Assembly: GCA_965220955.1 (NCBI GenBank) | Contig: CBDCRK010000044.1 | Location: 1 to 64,000, forward strand | Length of the DNA stretch: 64,000 bases | Direction: 5' to 3' | Origin: CBDCRK01 sp965220955 | GTDB taxonomy: Bacteria > Desulfobacterota > Binatia > Bin18 > CBDCRK01 | Shown: piece by piece, positions 52,310 through 60,695 of the stretch | How positions within the stretch are numbered: the stretch's first letter is position 1 | Layout: each line of letters begins with the position of its first letter | Notes under the pieces: model-generated | What the model was told of the DNA's origin: nothing | What the model saw: only the letters and a program-made list of their open reading frames with translations | The model's database searches: none | Made by a program: the position numbers and the translations under genes

Positions 52310-53059
52310 ATGGAAGAGGATATTAGAACATTTCTGAAAGGGTTCTCGGCGTCTGAGTTGGAAAAGCGGGATATTCTGCAACCGCACAAAAGGGACGATT
52401 ACTGGCTCATGGCCAAGAGTGTCTCTCCGCTGACCGAACTGATGAAGGAACACGGCGTCACTCGATTAGTAGCTGAGGAACGAAAGTGGTTTCTAAAGTC
52501 AGACGGTGAATTTGCTAACCCCTCATCCAGCCAAGTTCGGCGAGGCCGAGTCGGAGAGTTGCAAAACCTGAGCAGTATTTTCGATTACCAAAATAAACAT
52601 ATCAACCCGTATTTCCGTTCTCGATCTGGGCAAGAACCATCAGACGATCAAGCGGAAGAAATGCCTGAGATTCAGGAAAGTGACGATCCAGAGCAGATCA
52701 AGTTCGGCCTCGAAAGAGACCTTCAACGCGCCCTGCGTATCAGCATTGCCCAGTTGGAGCCGGGCCTCAATATTATTGACGGCGGCAGCGAAAGAAGCGT
52801 GGCGGCTGGTCGGGTCGACATCACAGCCGAGGATAATGAAGGGCGACTGGTGGTTATCGAGCTTAAAGCCGGTACGGCACAACTCGACGCCATCTCTCAA
52901 ATTTTGTCCTACATGGGGAGCATCGATGCCGAAGGAAGACCGGTCAGAGGGATATTGATCGCCCACGACTTCCATGATCGTGTTGTTTATGCGGCCAAGG
53001 CGGTGCCGAATCTATCCTTAAAAGCGTACTCGTTCCAATTCTCTTTTGAAGATCGCTAA
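52310..53059 (+). CDS. NucS-like endonuclease domain protein
   Basis: Encodes 249 residues. The carboxyl half (about 130-249) is the DUF91/NucS nuclease: FGLERDLQRAL carries the first acidic residue, GRVDITAEDNEGRLVVIELK carries the Asp and the E-x-K of the PD-(D/E)xK site, and TAQLDAISQILSYMG is the following helix. The amino half is not the NucS dimer domain and is unrecognised. NucS cuts mismatched or flap DNA in actinobacteria and archaea; stand-alone nuclease-half proteins may serve defence or repair. It has AGGAGGGTACG upstream. Confidence 0.75.
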   Translation: MEEDIRTFLKGFSASELEKRDILQPHKRDDYWLMAKSVSPLTELMKEHGVTRLVAEERKWFLKSDGEFANPSSSQVRRGRVGELQNLSSIFDYQNKHINPYFRSRSGQEPSDDQAEEMPEIQESDDPEQIKFGLERDLQRALRISIAQLEPGLNIIDGGSERSVAAGRVDITAEDNEGRLVVIELKAGTAQLDAISQILSYMGSIDAEGRPVRGILIAHDFHDRVVYAAKAVPNLSLKAYSFQFSFEDR

Positions 53060-53146
53060 ACCCCCTGCACTCCCGGCATTGCAAGCCCGGGAGGTCGGAT
53101 GAACGGCGCGTAATCCGAGGCCCCTGCCACTGATGGAACCACGGAG

Positions 53147-53464
53147 TTGGAGGTTCAAATGGACGTGAAAGAAGCCGTGCGAACGGCAAGAAAATACACC
53201 GCCGAACTGTTTGCCGACGATGGCATCGAGAATATAGGTCTCGAAGAGGTTGTGTTCGACGACGCGGAAAAAGCCTGGAAAGTAACGTTTGGCTTCTCTC
53301 GACCGTGGGATCGAGTGGAACCGGGCCTCGCGGCGGAGTTGAAAAGGGCCGCCACCGGAGCTCACCTCGAATGGAAGCGGCGTTCCTTCAAGGTCGTTCA
53401 AATTGATGACCATACCGGGCGTGTCGTATCCATGACCCATCGCACTCTGCCCGCCTCGAATTGA
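53147..53464 (+). CDS. Small protein preceding a PIN-domain gene
   Basis: Encodes 105 residues or 101 from the second ATG at 53159, which sits closer to the GGAGGTT site. It is an alpha/beta protein with VKEAVRTARKYTAELFADDG, IENIGLEEVVFDDAEKAWKV and FKVVQIDDHTGRVVSMTHR. Similar proteins are often found just before PIN-domain genes, so it may be the antitoxin-like member of a pair. Its partner here is broken. I do not know a named family. Confidence 0.65.
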   Translation: MEVQMDVKEAVRTARKYTAELFADDGIENIGLEEVVFDDAEKAWKVTFGFSRPWDRVEPGLAAELKRAATGAHLEWKRRSFKVVQIDDHTGRVVSMTHRTLPASN

Positions 53465-53468
53465 GCCG

Positions 53469-53640
53469 ATGCGCCCCGCCGAAGCGTTCATAGACGCGAA
53501 TCTGCTCGTGCTGCTTGTTGTCGGCTCGGTAGATCGAAAGTTGATCGCCACACATCGCCGGACAAGAAGATTTACACCTTTCCGGCCGCTTCTTCGGACT
53601 CGTCACCAAGCCGGGTGAGATCATCATGAATCCTGTGGCC
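53469..53640 (+). pseudogene. Truncated PIN-domain protein
   Basis: The frame opens MRPAEAFIDANLLVLLVVGS, with the first PIN Asp in FIDAN, and continues VDRKLIATHRRTRRF. A frameshift near 53575 then moves to FFGLVTKPGEIIMNP, which matches the next PIN helix and strand, before it runs into the serpin gene. The catalytic centre is incomplete. It starts 5 bp after the small protein gene, as in a toxin-antitoxin pair. Confidence 0.5.
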
Positions 53641-55255
53641 GCATTACCCGTCCCAAGAACAGCACCGCTCCAGTCTGACTATCGCGAATGAGGAAGAGAA
53701 AGGGGCGGTCGGCCCGAAAGACCGGGGTTGGCGAGAATAGACGGAGTCCCACCATCCTCATGGTCGCTGCGCTTGCTGCCGCCGCTTCGGTCCCTTCCTC
53801 ATCGACTTGCACAAATGCCTTGTGGGCAACCTGCGAAAGAGCCAGCTCAGACGCCTGTGGTGCGTCACTTATCCCGGTAAATCCGCCCGCTTGAAAGGCG
53901 GCCGGCATGCCCAGGGCTGAAAGCGTATTTGTGAGACTATAGCTGGTTTCCATCCTGAACCTGGGCAGATAGACGTGCACTTCCTGAAGAGAGAGCAGTG
54001 CCAGCCAAGTAGGTAAGGCTTCGGCTGTGAGGCGGTGTTCAAGCTTGTGTATAGCGTTGTGGCTGCGAGGCAGGAGGATCACCATTGACAGCGTGTTGCC
54101 GCGGTAAGGGATCTCCAACATTTGAAAGCCATCGGGATTGGGGGGAAGTGCCCAGCCCGGGGCTTCGTCGATATAGACCGGTTCTCGTTTTGTTCCGTCA
54201 GGCATTAATTCCACATACCGAAAATGTCTCTTCTGAGCGCTCATTGTGGAGTCTTCGGTCTTGGGGTTTTGAGTGCTCATCAACTGCATCGGTGTCTGAA
54301 GCCCGTCAAAAAGCGTGAAGTCTTCCGTCTTGGTGTACTGTTTCTGAAACGGTTTATCCCAATTGCCTTTGAAGTAAATCGCGTTTGTCAGCACCAGCCG
54401 GGTTGCCCAATCCACGCTTCCCGGTGGGAGCATATTCCGAATCCGGTTTTTCGTCTGCTGCTCTATCCATGCATTGATCTGGAGACGAGCGGTATCTGGA
54501 GCCTGCAGGAAATCAACCGGAAAGCTGACCGCCCCATAAGCCATCTGTAGGGCCTGCACAAACTGTGGACGAAAGGGAAAAGTCTGTTCGCCCCACAGGG
54601 CATTCGCAACGCGGAGTTCATACTGATTCACCTGTTGGCGCAAGGTGTTGATTTCAGCTGTAACAGACAGGGCGCGGTGATCCATCTCCGTCTGTTCATG
54701 GCTCGAGCGCTGGCGCAGCATACCAAGAAGGTCAGCAAGGCGGTTGAAAATCGACCAGATCTCCGGCTGTTGGTTGAGCGTGTCGAGTTCGTCTTCCAAT
54801 TTGGTAAGCCTGTTTGTTATGTCTTGCGCCTGGGCGGGATCTGCTGGACCGCCGGTCAGCCGCTGCTGCAGGTCGGCCACACCGGTATGGATGACGGTGG
54901 TATCCCAGGGCTGTCCGTTGCTACCGGAGCGTTGTAGCGCTACGGGAAACCGCAAGCCTTCACCCATTTGTCGGGCGGTTTCTCCGCGTGCCCCTTCCAT
55001 GACCATGCCCAGAGCACTGAACAGGGAGTAGGGCGAAAAAAACAGATTGTCCTTTTCTTGTTCTTGAGACAGACGCCGGTAGAGCGCAATGGCAAAGTCA
55101 TTATTAGCCTGAACAGTCTGTGCCGTTGCCAGACCAACGGATTTTTCCTCCGCGCTTTGTGCTGCCCAGACCTCCTGGCTGTACACACCAAGGACAAAAA
55201 CGCTGAGCTGTACAGCAACGAACCTGGCGATCTCTTGGGCGCTCTCTTGCTTCAT
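53624..55255 (-). CDS. Secreted serpin with inserted coiled coil
   Basis: Encodes 543 residues from the ATG at 55255 with GGAGAG upstream; the frame is open further but lacks a better start. A signal-like hydrophobic stretch lies at 11-32. Serpin hallmarks are LFFSPYSLFSALGMVMEGAR, VLTNAIYFKGNWDKPF, FQMLEIPYRGNTLSMVILLP and FLFLIRDSQTGAVLFLGRV. The reactive loop hinge EEGTEAAAASAA (486-497) has the small residues of inhibitory serpins, and the cleavage site should fall near TMRMVG. About 75 residues at 133-210 form a predicted coiled coil absent from normal serpins, explaining the extra length. It probably inhibits a serine or cysteine protease outside the cell. Confidence 0.9.
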   Translation of the reverse strand: MKQESAQEIARFVAVQLSVFVLGVYSQEVWAAQSAEEKSVGLATAQTVQANNDFAIALYRRLSQEQEKDNLFFSPYSLFSALGMVMEGARGETARQMGEGLRFPVALQRSGSNGQPWDTTVIHTGVADLQQRLTGGPADPAQAQDITNRLTKLEDELDTLNQQPEIWSIFNRLADLLGMLRQRSSHEQTEMDHRALSVTAEINTLRQQVNQYELRVANALWGEQTFPFRPQFVQALQMAYGAVSFPVDFLQAPDTARLQINAWIEQQTKNRIRNMLPPGSVDWATRLVLTNAIYFKGNWDKPFQKQYTKTEDFTLFDGLQTPMQLMSTQNPKTEDSTMSAQKRHFRYVELMPDGTKREPVYIDEAPGWALPPNPDGFQMLEIPYRGNTLSMVILLPRSHNAIHKLEHRLTAEALPTWLALLSLQEVHVYLPRFRMETSYSLTNTLSALGMPAAFQAGGFTGISDAPQASELALSQVAHKAFVQVDEEGTEAAAASAATMRMVGLRLFSPTPVFRADRPFLFLIRDSQTGAVLFLGRVMRPQDS

Positions 55256-55352
55256 GCCGCTCTCCTTGTTTTCTGGAACCTCCAGGCAGTGTGTCTGATA
55301 CAATAAGGTCTGTTTGTACCAAGTCTGGTTTACAACAGCAAGGTTTTGGGCA

Positions 55353-55611
55353 TATAGCATCTTTCATTTGGGTAGGGGACTATTGATGATCCTGGTCCCT
55401 GTTTTGTAGGGGTGATCGCGGGCATCTTGCCCGACGTGATCGCCCACTGTGCAAGGTCGCGGGCGGGTCGGCGAATACGAGATTCGCCCCTACCCTTACG
55501 AGATGTTGTGAGGTGGGCTGGCGAATACGAGATTCGCCCCTACGCTTTGTTGTGATAGGAAAGCGCAACCTTTCTCAAATTCTGATGTCCACTCAAGTGC
55601 AAACCGCTATA
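55353..55611. repeat. MITE-like element, copy C
   Basis: The element is 259 bp, starting TATAGCATCTTTCATTTGGG and ending in the complement of TATAGCGGTTTGCACTTGAG. Read on the minus strand it matches copy B along its whole length with scattered substitutions. It has three inner palindromes. The ends are flanked by A/T bases consistent with TA target sites. Confidence 0.85.
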
Positions 55612-55753
55612 AAAGAGACAGGTTACGAATGACATAGCGTTGAGTACAGAAGGCTAGTTCACTGACAACTAGGAAGAATGGGAAGAGATTTGCATTCCTG
55701 TCGAAAGAGGGTAAAGTTAACCTAGCACTTTCAGACAAAAGGGGGGGCAAAGT

Positions 55754-56950
55754 ATGCAGGCATTAGATCACATCAAAATTCTTGACCTCACACAGTTCGA
55801 GGCCGGGCCTTCGTGTACCGAGATCCTTGCTTTTCTTGGCGCCGAGGTGGTGAAGGTGGAGTCTCCGAAAGGGGGAGACCAGGGGCGTTACCTTATCACT
55901 GATCAAGCCGGTTTAGACTCTCCCTACTTCCTGCTGCTCAATGCCAACAAGAGAAGTATCACGTTGAATCTAAAGAGTGAAAAGGGAAAAGCTATTTTTA
56001 GGCAGATGGTTCCCCAGTTTGACGTAATGATCGAAAACTATGGGCCAGGAGCAATCCAGGAACTGGGTTTAGGATATGACACGGTTCAAGCGCTCAACCC
56101 CCGCATTGTTTATGCCCAGGTTAAAGGGTTTGGTACCTATGGCCCTTATGCTTCGTTTAAGAGTTTTGACATGATCGCTCAGGCTACAGGTGGAGCAATG
56201 AGCGTCACCGGCTTTCCCGGCTCTTCACCCTTAAGGCCGGGTCCTACCATTGGTGACACAGGCACTGGCATCCACTGCGCTATTGGCGTGCTTGCCGCTA
56301 TCCTCCAGCGAGAGAAAACGGGCAAGGGACAGCACATTGAGGTAGCCATGCAGGATGCGGTGGTCAACCTCAGCCGTGTGGCCATGCTCGGTCACTATCT
56401 TACTGGCTCGCCGGTAGAACGAACCGGTAACCGAATCTCGGTGATGGCTCCTACCGACCTCTACCCTTGCCATCCCGGCGGCTCTAATGACTATGTCTAC
56501 ATCATCACCTCTACCCTGGAGATGTGGGAAAGCCTGCTCAAGGCAATGGATCGGGCTGATCTTATCGACGATCCTCGTTATACCGATCAGCGCTCCCGCA
56601 ACAAGCATTTTGACGAGGTCTACACCGCCATCAAGACCTGGACAGAGAAACGTACCAAGTTTGAAGCAATGGAAATTCTGGGCAAGGCTGGGGTGCCCTG
56701 CGGGGCGGTGCTCGATTCGGGAGATATTCTTACCAACGAGCACTTGCGGACCCGCGGGATGATCACAACAATTGAGCACCCTGCCCGCGGCGCTTTTACC
56801 ATGCCTGGCTGCGCGGTGCAGATGTCTGACTCTCCTACAGAGGTCAAACCTGCTCCGCTTCTTGGCCAGCACAACGAAGAGGTCTACGGTGCCCTCATTG
56901 GGCTCACTCGGGCAGACCTAGCCGGGCTCAAAGAGGAAGGAGTTATTTGA
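55754..56950 (+). CDS. CaiB/BaiF family CoA transferase
   Basis: Encodes 398 residues with a G-rich ribosome site. The class III CoA transferase fold is shown by LDLTQFEAGPSCTEILAFLG, VVKVESPKGGDQGR, LNANKRSITLNLKSEKGK and the GDTGTGIHCAIG segment carrying the catalytic Asp. The carboxyl part has TLEMWESLLKAMDRADLIDD. The family moves CoA between organic acids such as formate/oxalate, carnitine or succinate/malate pairs. It is the first gene of a five-gene plus-strand group ending with hyuB, with 7 bp to the next gene. Confidence 0.9.
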   Translation: MQALDHIKILDLTQFEAGPSCTEILAFLGAEVVKVESPKGGDQGRYLITDQAGLDSPYFLLLNANKRSITLNLKSEKGKAIFRQMVPQFDVMIENYGPGAIQELGLGYDTVQALNPRIVYAQVKGFGTYGPYASFKSFDMIAQATGGAMSVTGFPGSSPLRPGPTIGDTGTGIHCAIGVLAAILQREKTGKGQHIEVAMQDAVVNLSRVAMLGHYLTGSPVERTGNRISVMAPTDLYPCHPGGSNDYVYIITSTLEMWESLLKAMDRADLIDDPRYTDQRSRNKHFDEVYTAIKTWTEKRTKFEAMEILGKAGVPCGAVLDSGDILTNEHLRTRGMITTIEHPARGAFTMPGCAVQMSDSPTEVKPAPLLGQHNEEVYGALIGLTRADLAGLKEEGVI

Positions 56951-56957
56951 CGGACAC

Positions 56958-57776
56958 GTGGATTCCTCTGTACTCCAGGATCTTTACGGGCCGCAACTTG
57001 GTTATCTTGGGGCGGCCATTTTGCAGGTGACGCGGGAGCTGGCCAAAACTGTGCCCTCCCCACGTGAGGCTCCCTATTTTGGGCTTGACCACCTAAGCGG
57101 TGGTGGAGGACTGGAGCTTCTTGATCATCTAACCAGTAGGGGCATCTTCCGCACATATGAGTTCGTGTTGGATATGGGTTCAGGTCCAGGTGGCCTAGCC
57201 CGCTGGCTTGCCCGGCGTTATGGAGTGAGGGTTGCAGGAGTAGACCTTTCTTCTGCTATGGTCACAACCGCCACTCTGCTTACGCAAAAGATAGGTTTGC
57301 AGGACAAGGTCTACTTTTACGCCGCTGATGCCCGAGTTCTGCCTTTTCGCGCCAAAGCCTTCACCCATGTCTGGAGCGTAATGTCGATCCGGCCAATGCC
57401 CGATAAACGCGTGGTCTTCCGCGAGGCCTTCCGGGTGGTTCGCCCAGGCGGGCGTCTTGCCATGCAGGAAACAGTGCCCATAAGCCCTATGGATGCAGGA
57501 GACCTGGCTCAACACTTTGCCCCGTTAGAGACCTATCTCAGCGCTATTGAAGCGGCGGGGTTTGTTGACATCGAGGTCCATGATGTCACCCCCTTGGCAA
57601 AAGAGAGCCCCCACATTGTACAGCTTGCGCGCACACGTCTTGATCAACTCTTAGAAAGACGGTTTGGACAAGATAAGGAATTTCGCTGGGTACAAACAAG
57701 GCTAGCTTGGGAGCAAGAGATTCGGCGGTCAGGCGCTCTAAAAACGGTTCATATCTTTGCTCGCCGTCCCGCCTGA
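56958..57776 (+). CDS. Class I SAM-dependent methyltransferase
   Basis: Encodes 272 residues from a GTG. Motif I is VLDMGSGPGGLARWLARR near residue 75, followed by VAGVDLSSAM (acidic motif II), ADARVLPFRAKAFTHVWSVM and REAFRVVRPGGRLAMQE. This is the UbiE/ubiquinone-type methyltransferase layout. The amino 70 residues form an extra helical cap. It starts 7 bp after the CoA transferase stop. The product it methylates is unknown, but the operon suggests a CoA-linked or hydantoin-type substrate. Confidence 0.85.
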   Translation: MDSSVLQDLYGPQLGYLGAAILQVTRELAKTVPSPREAPYFGLDHLSGGGGLELLDHLTSRGIFRTYEFVLDMGSGPGGLARWLARRYGVRVAGVDLSSAMVTTATLLTQKIGLQDKVYFYAADARVLPFRAKAFTHVWSVMSIRPMPDKRVVFREAFRVVRPGGRLAMQETVPISPMDAGDLAQHFAPLETYLSAIEAAGFVDIEVHDVTPLAKESPHIVQLARTRLDQLLERRFGQDKEFRWVQTRLAWEQEIRRSGALKTVHIFARRPA

Positions 57777-58085
57777 TTTTGTTGACAAAGATTCTGCTTG
57801 CTTTAGGCTATTCTGGTCCAGGCTCAGAGCGTTCTTGCCAGCTAATACCCGTTCTCTTTTCATATCAAAATGGCATTGTGGAAAATTGTATCTATGAGCG
57901 CATTTTGATATTAGAGGATGCGCATGAGCAGTGACCAAGGCTAGATGCGCCCGAATTCAGGGCCGGTTCTTTGCTCGTAGGGGTAGGCCCCTGTGCCTGC
58001 CATGCTCTGAGGCAACCACGGGGGATTGCCTCTACTAGCGGGAAAAACGTTTATCCTATTTATCCTGGAGGAGAAAGGAGGCAGG
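57777..58085. promoter_or_regulatory. Intergenic region with inverted repeats upstream of the RidA-HyuAB genes
   Basis: TTGACA at 57782-57787 has only weak -10 candidates after it. A perfect 11-bp inverted repeat, ATATCAAAATG at 57862-57872 and CATTTTGATAT at 57901-57911, is separated by 28 bases and could be an operator. A small hairpin GAGGCAA/TTGCCTC lies at 58009-58015 and 58026-58032. A second promoter for the last three genes of the group is plausible. Confidence 0.4.
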
Positions 58086-58556
58086 ATGAAGGTTGAAAAT
58101 AAACTTGCAGAGATGGGACTCACCCTTCCTTCACCGCCAGTGCCGGTGGCAACCTATGTTCCAGCGGTACGTAGCGGTAATTTGCTCTTTGTCTCTGGCC
58201 ACGGTCCGGCTTTTGAGAAGGATGGCAAGGTACAGTATATGCGAGGAAAGGTGGGAAGGGACTTAAGCGTCGAGCAGGGGTACGAGGCTGCCAAGCAGGT
58301 TGCGCTTAACATATTGCAGACAATCAAACAGCAGATAGGCGATCTCGACAAAGTTAAGCGATTTGTCAAAATTCTTGGCTTTGTCAACTGCAGTGAGGAT
58401 TTTCACGATCAGCCCAAAGTTATTAACGGTGCCTCGGACCTCCTTGGTGAGCTCTACGGTGATGCGGGCCGTCATGCTCGCTCCGCTGTGGGCATGTACC
58501 AGCTTCCCTTTGGTATACCGGTAGAGATTGAGGCAGTGGTTGAAGTCGAAGATTGA
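58086..58556 (+). CDS. RidA/YjgF-like protein of the YjgH/atu subgroup
   Basis: Encodes 156 residues from the ATG at 58086 behind GGAGGAGAAAGGAGG; a frame start at 58026 lies before that site. It follows the longer RidA-like pattern: VPAVRSGNLLFVSGHGPAFE, GYEAAKQVALNILQTIKQQI and FVKILGFVNCSEDFHDQPKV. The trimeric proteins deaminate reactive enamines or bind small acids; the arginine that binds carboxylate in true RidA is not clear in this subgroup. The gene is 6 bp before hyuA and is likely co-translated. Confidence 0.88.
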   Translation: MKVENKLAEMGLTLPSPPVPVATYVPAVRSGNLLFVSGHGPAFEKDGKVQYMRGKVGRDLSVEQGYEAAKQVALNILQTIKQQIGDLDKVKRFVKILGFVNCSEDFHDQPKVINGASDLLGELYGDAGRHARSAVGMYQLPFGIPVEIEAVVEVED

Positions 58557-58562
58557 CCCTCC

Positions 58563-60647
58563 ATGCCAGAATTCCGAGTCGGGATCGACATTGGTGGTAC
58601 TTTTACCGATATCTTCCTCCTTGAGGAAGACACGGGTGCAGTCACTATTGGTAAGGTCCTTACTACCCCACAGGATCCTGCCCAGGCAGTAGTCTCTGGT
58701 TTGCGGAGGTTACTTGAGGAACAGGACATCCCGCCGGCGGCAATAGCCATTGCCGTGCATGGGACCACACTTATTACCAACGCGATTATTGAGCGCAAGG
58801 GAGCAAAAACTGGCCTGATTACAACCCGCGGCTTTCGTGATGCACTGGAGATTGGCCGGGAGCGGCGTTACGATATCTATGATATCTCTTTAGAAAATCC
58901 TGAACTGCTAGTTCCCAGATATCTGAGAAGAGAGGTAACCGAGCGCCTTGACCACACGGGTAAGGTTCTTAGCCCGTTGGATCCACAAGAGGTCCGGGAA
59001 GTGATCCAAGGGCTTATCCGTGATGGGATAGAAGCAGTTGCCGTCTGCCTTCTTCACTCTTTTCGCAACCCTGCCCATGAACTTCTCATCAAACAGCTCC
59101 TTACGGAGCTTTCCCCGCAGACCGCCTGTTCCCTCTCCTGTGAGGTCATGCCTGAGATTCGAGAATACGAGCGTACCTCCACTACTGCTGCCAATGTCTA
59201 TGTCAAGCCCCTGGCCAAGAGGTATCTGGATAAGCTGAGTGTGGATCTTGGCGATTTGGGCCTGCGTAGAGAACTTTACATTATGCTTTCCAACGGCGGG
59301 ATTACAAACTGTTCGGTTGCCAGTGAATATCCCATCCGCCTGATTGAGTCTGGACCTGCCGCGGGAGCTCTGGCAGCCAGCTTCTACAGTGTCCGAAACC
59401 GTCTGGACCATGGGCTCTCTTTCGATATGGGTGGAACTACGGCCAAGATCTGCCTTGTCGAGCAGGGCCAGCCGCTGGTAACAACCGACTTTGAGGCGGC
59501 TCGGGTATACCGGTTTAAGAAAGGAAGTGGGCTGCCGCTCAAAGTCCCGGTAATCGAGATGATCGAGATCGGGGCGGGTGGCGGAAGCATTGCCCGGGTG
59601 GACAGGCTTGGTCTACTCAAAGTGGGGCCGAACAGTTCCGGCGCCGACCCTGGTCCAGCGTGCTACGACCAGGGAGGGGAAGATGCAACAGTTACCGACG
59701 CCGACCTGGTGCTGGGATATCTCAGCCCCACTTATTTCCTTGGCGGTAAGATGCAGCTCAACCGGGAAAAGGCCAAGCAAGCGATTGTAGAAAAAGTGGC
59801 TGATCCTCTGGGCGTAGACCTTATGCGTGCGGCCTGGGGAATCCACCAAGTGGTTAATGAGAACATGGCTAATGCGGCCCGCATTCACTTGGTGGAAAAG
59901 GGGAGAGATCCTCGTCGCTATTCACTCATTGCCTTTGGTGGGGCAGGTCCGGTACATGCCTATCGGGTAGCAGAGCGGCTCAGGCTCAAAACTCTGATTT
60001 GCCCGCTTGCCGCTGGGGTGACTTCTGCCTTTGGTATGCTCACGGCCCCCATAGCGTTCGACTTCGTCCAGACCTATATGTCTACGCTCTCAGACCTTGA
60101 TTTTTCTTTTCTCAACAACCTCTTTGCTAACATGGAAGAGAGGGGCCGGCGGCTTCTCTATGAAGCCGGGGTAACAGGAGATATCACCCTCACCCGCTCG
60201 GCGGACATGCGCTACCTCCAGCAAGGGTTTGAGATTCGCGTTCCGCTTCCCTCCAGCCCTTTGAACAGAAACGATCTGCCGGGCTTACGGAGAGTGTTTG
60301 ACAAGGAGTATCAACGCCTTTACAAACGGCTCAATCCTGATGTGGAGGTGGAGGTTGTCAACTGGCGAGTGGTTGCTTCCGGCCCGCGGCCGATTATTAA
60401 CCTGCAAGCATCTGCGGCTGAGGGCCGAACTCTGGCGGCTGCGCATAAGGGGGAGAGAAAGGTTTATTTCCCGGAAACAGACGGATTTACCTCTTGCCCG
60501 GTCTATGACCGCTATCTTCTCTTTCCCCATGCTATGTTCACTGGTCCGGCCATTGTTGAGGAAAGAGAGTGCACTGTTGTTATTGGGCCTGGGGGAGGAG
60601 TGAGGGTAGACGAAGAGAATAACCTAATCATTACCTTGCCGGGTTAA
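58563..60647 (+). CDS. hyuA: Hydantoinase/oxoprolinase family subunit A (HyuA)
   Basis: Encodes 694 residues, the usual length. The nucleotide-binding start is VGIDIGGTFTDIFLLEEDTG, with VHGTTLITNAIIERKGAKTG next, then YERTSTTAANVYVKP and the core GLSFDMGGTTAKICLVEQGQ with GAGGGSIAR. It ends IVEERECTVVIGPGGGVRVD. HyuA and HyuB form an ATP-dependent amidohydrolase (N-methylhydantoinase, oxoprolinase) or, with a third subunit, acetone or acetophenone carboxylase. No third subunit gene is seen, which favours an amide-opening enzyme. Confidence 0.93.
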   Translation: MPEFRVGIDIGGTFTDIFLLEEDTGAVTIGKVLTTPQDPAQAVVSGLRRLLEEQDIPPAAIAIAVHGTTLITNAIIERKGAKTGLITTRGFRDALEIGRERRYDIYDISLENPELLVPRYLRREVTERLDHTGKVLSPLDPQEVREVIQGLIRDGIEAVAVCLLHSFRNPAHELLIKQLLTELSPQTACSLSCEVMPEIREYERTSTTAANVYVKPLAKRYLDKLSVDLGDLGLRRELYIMLSNGGITNCSVASEYPIRLIESGPAAGALAASFYSVRNRLDHGLSFDMGGTTAKICLVEQGQPLVTTDFEAARVYRFKKGSGLPLKVPVIEMIEIGAGGGSIARVDRLGLLKVGPNSSGADPGPACYDQGGEDATVTDADLVLGYLSPTYFLGGKMQLNREKAKQAIVEKVADPLGVDLMRAAWGIHQVVNENMANAARIHLVEKGRDPRRYSLIAFGGAGPVHAYRVAERLRLKTLICPLAAGVTSAFGMLTAPIAFDFVQTYMSTLSDLDFSFLNNLFANMEERGRRLLYEAGVTGDITLTRSADMRYLQQGFEIRVPLPSSPLNRNDLPGLRRVFDKEYQRLYKRLNPDVEVEVVNWRVVASGPRPIINLQASAAEGRTLAAAHKGERKVYFPETDGFTSCPVYDRYLLFPHAMFTGPAIVEERECTVVIGPGGGVRVDEENNLIITLPG

Positions 60648-60695
60648 CCAGTAAAAAGGCAAAAGTAAAAAGTAAGAAGACAGAAAGAAAGGTCT

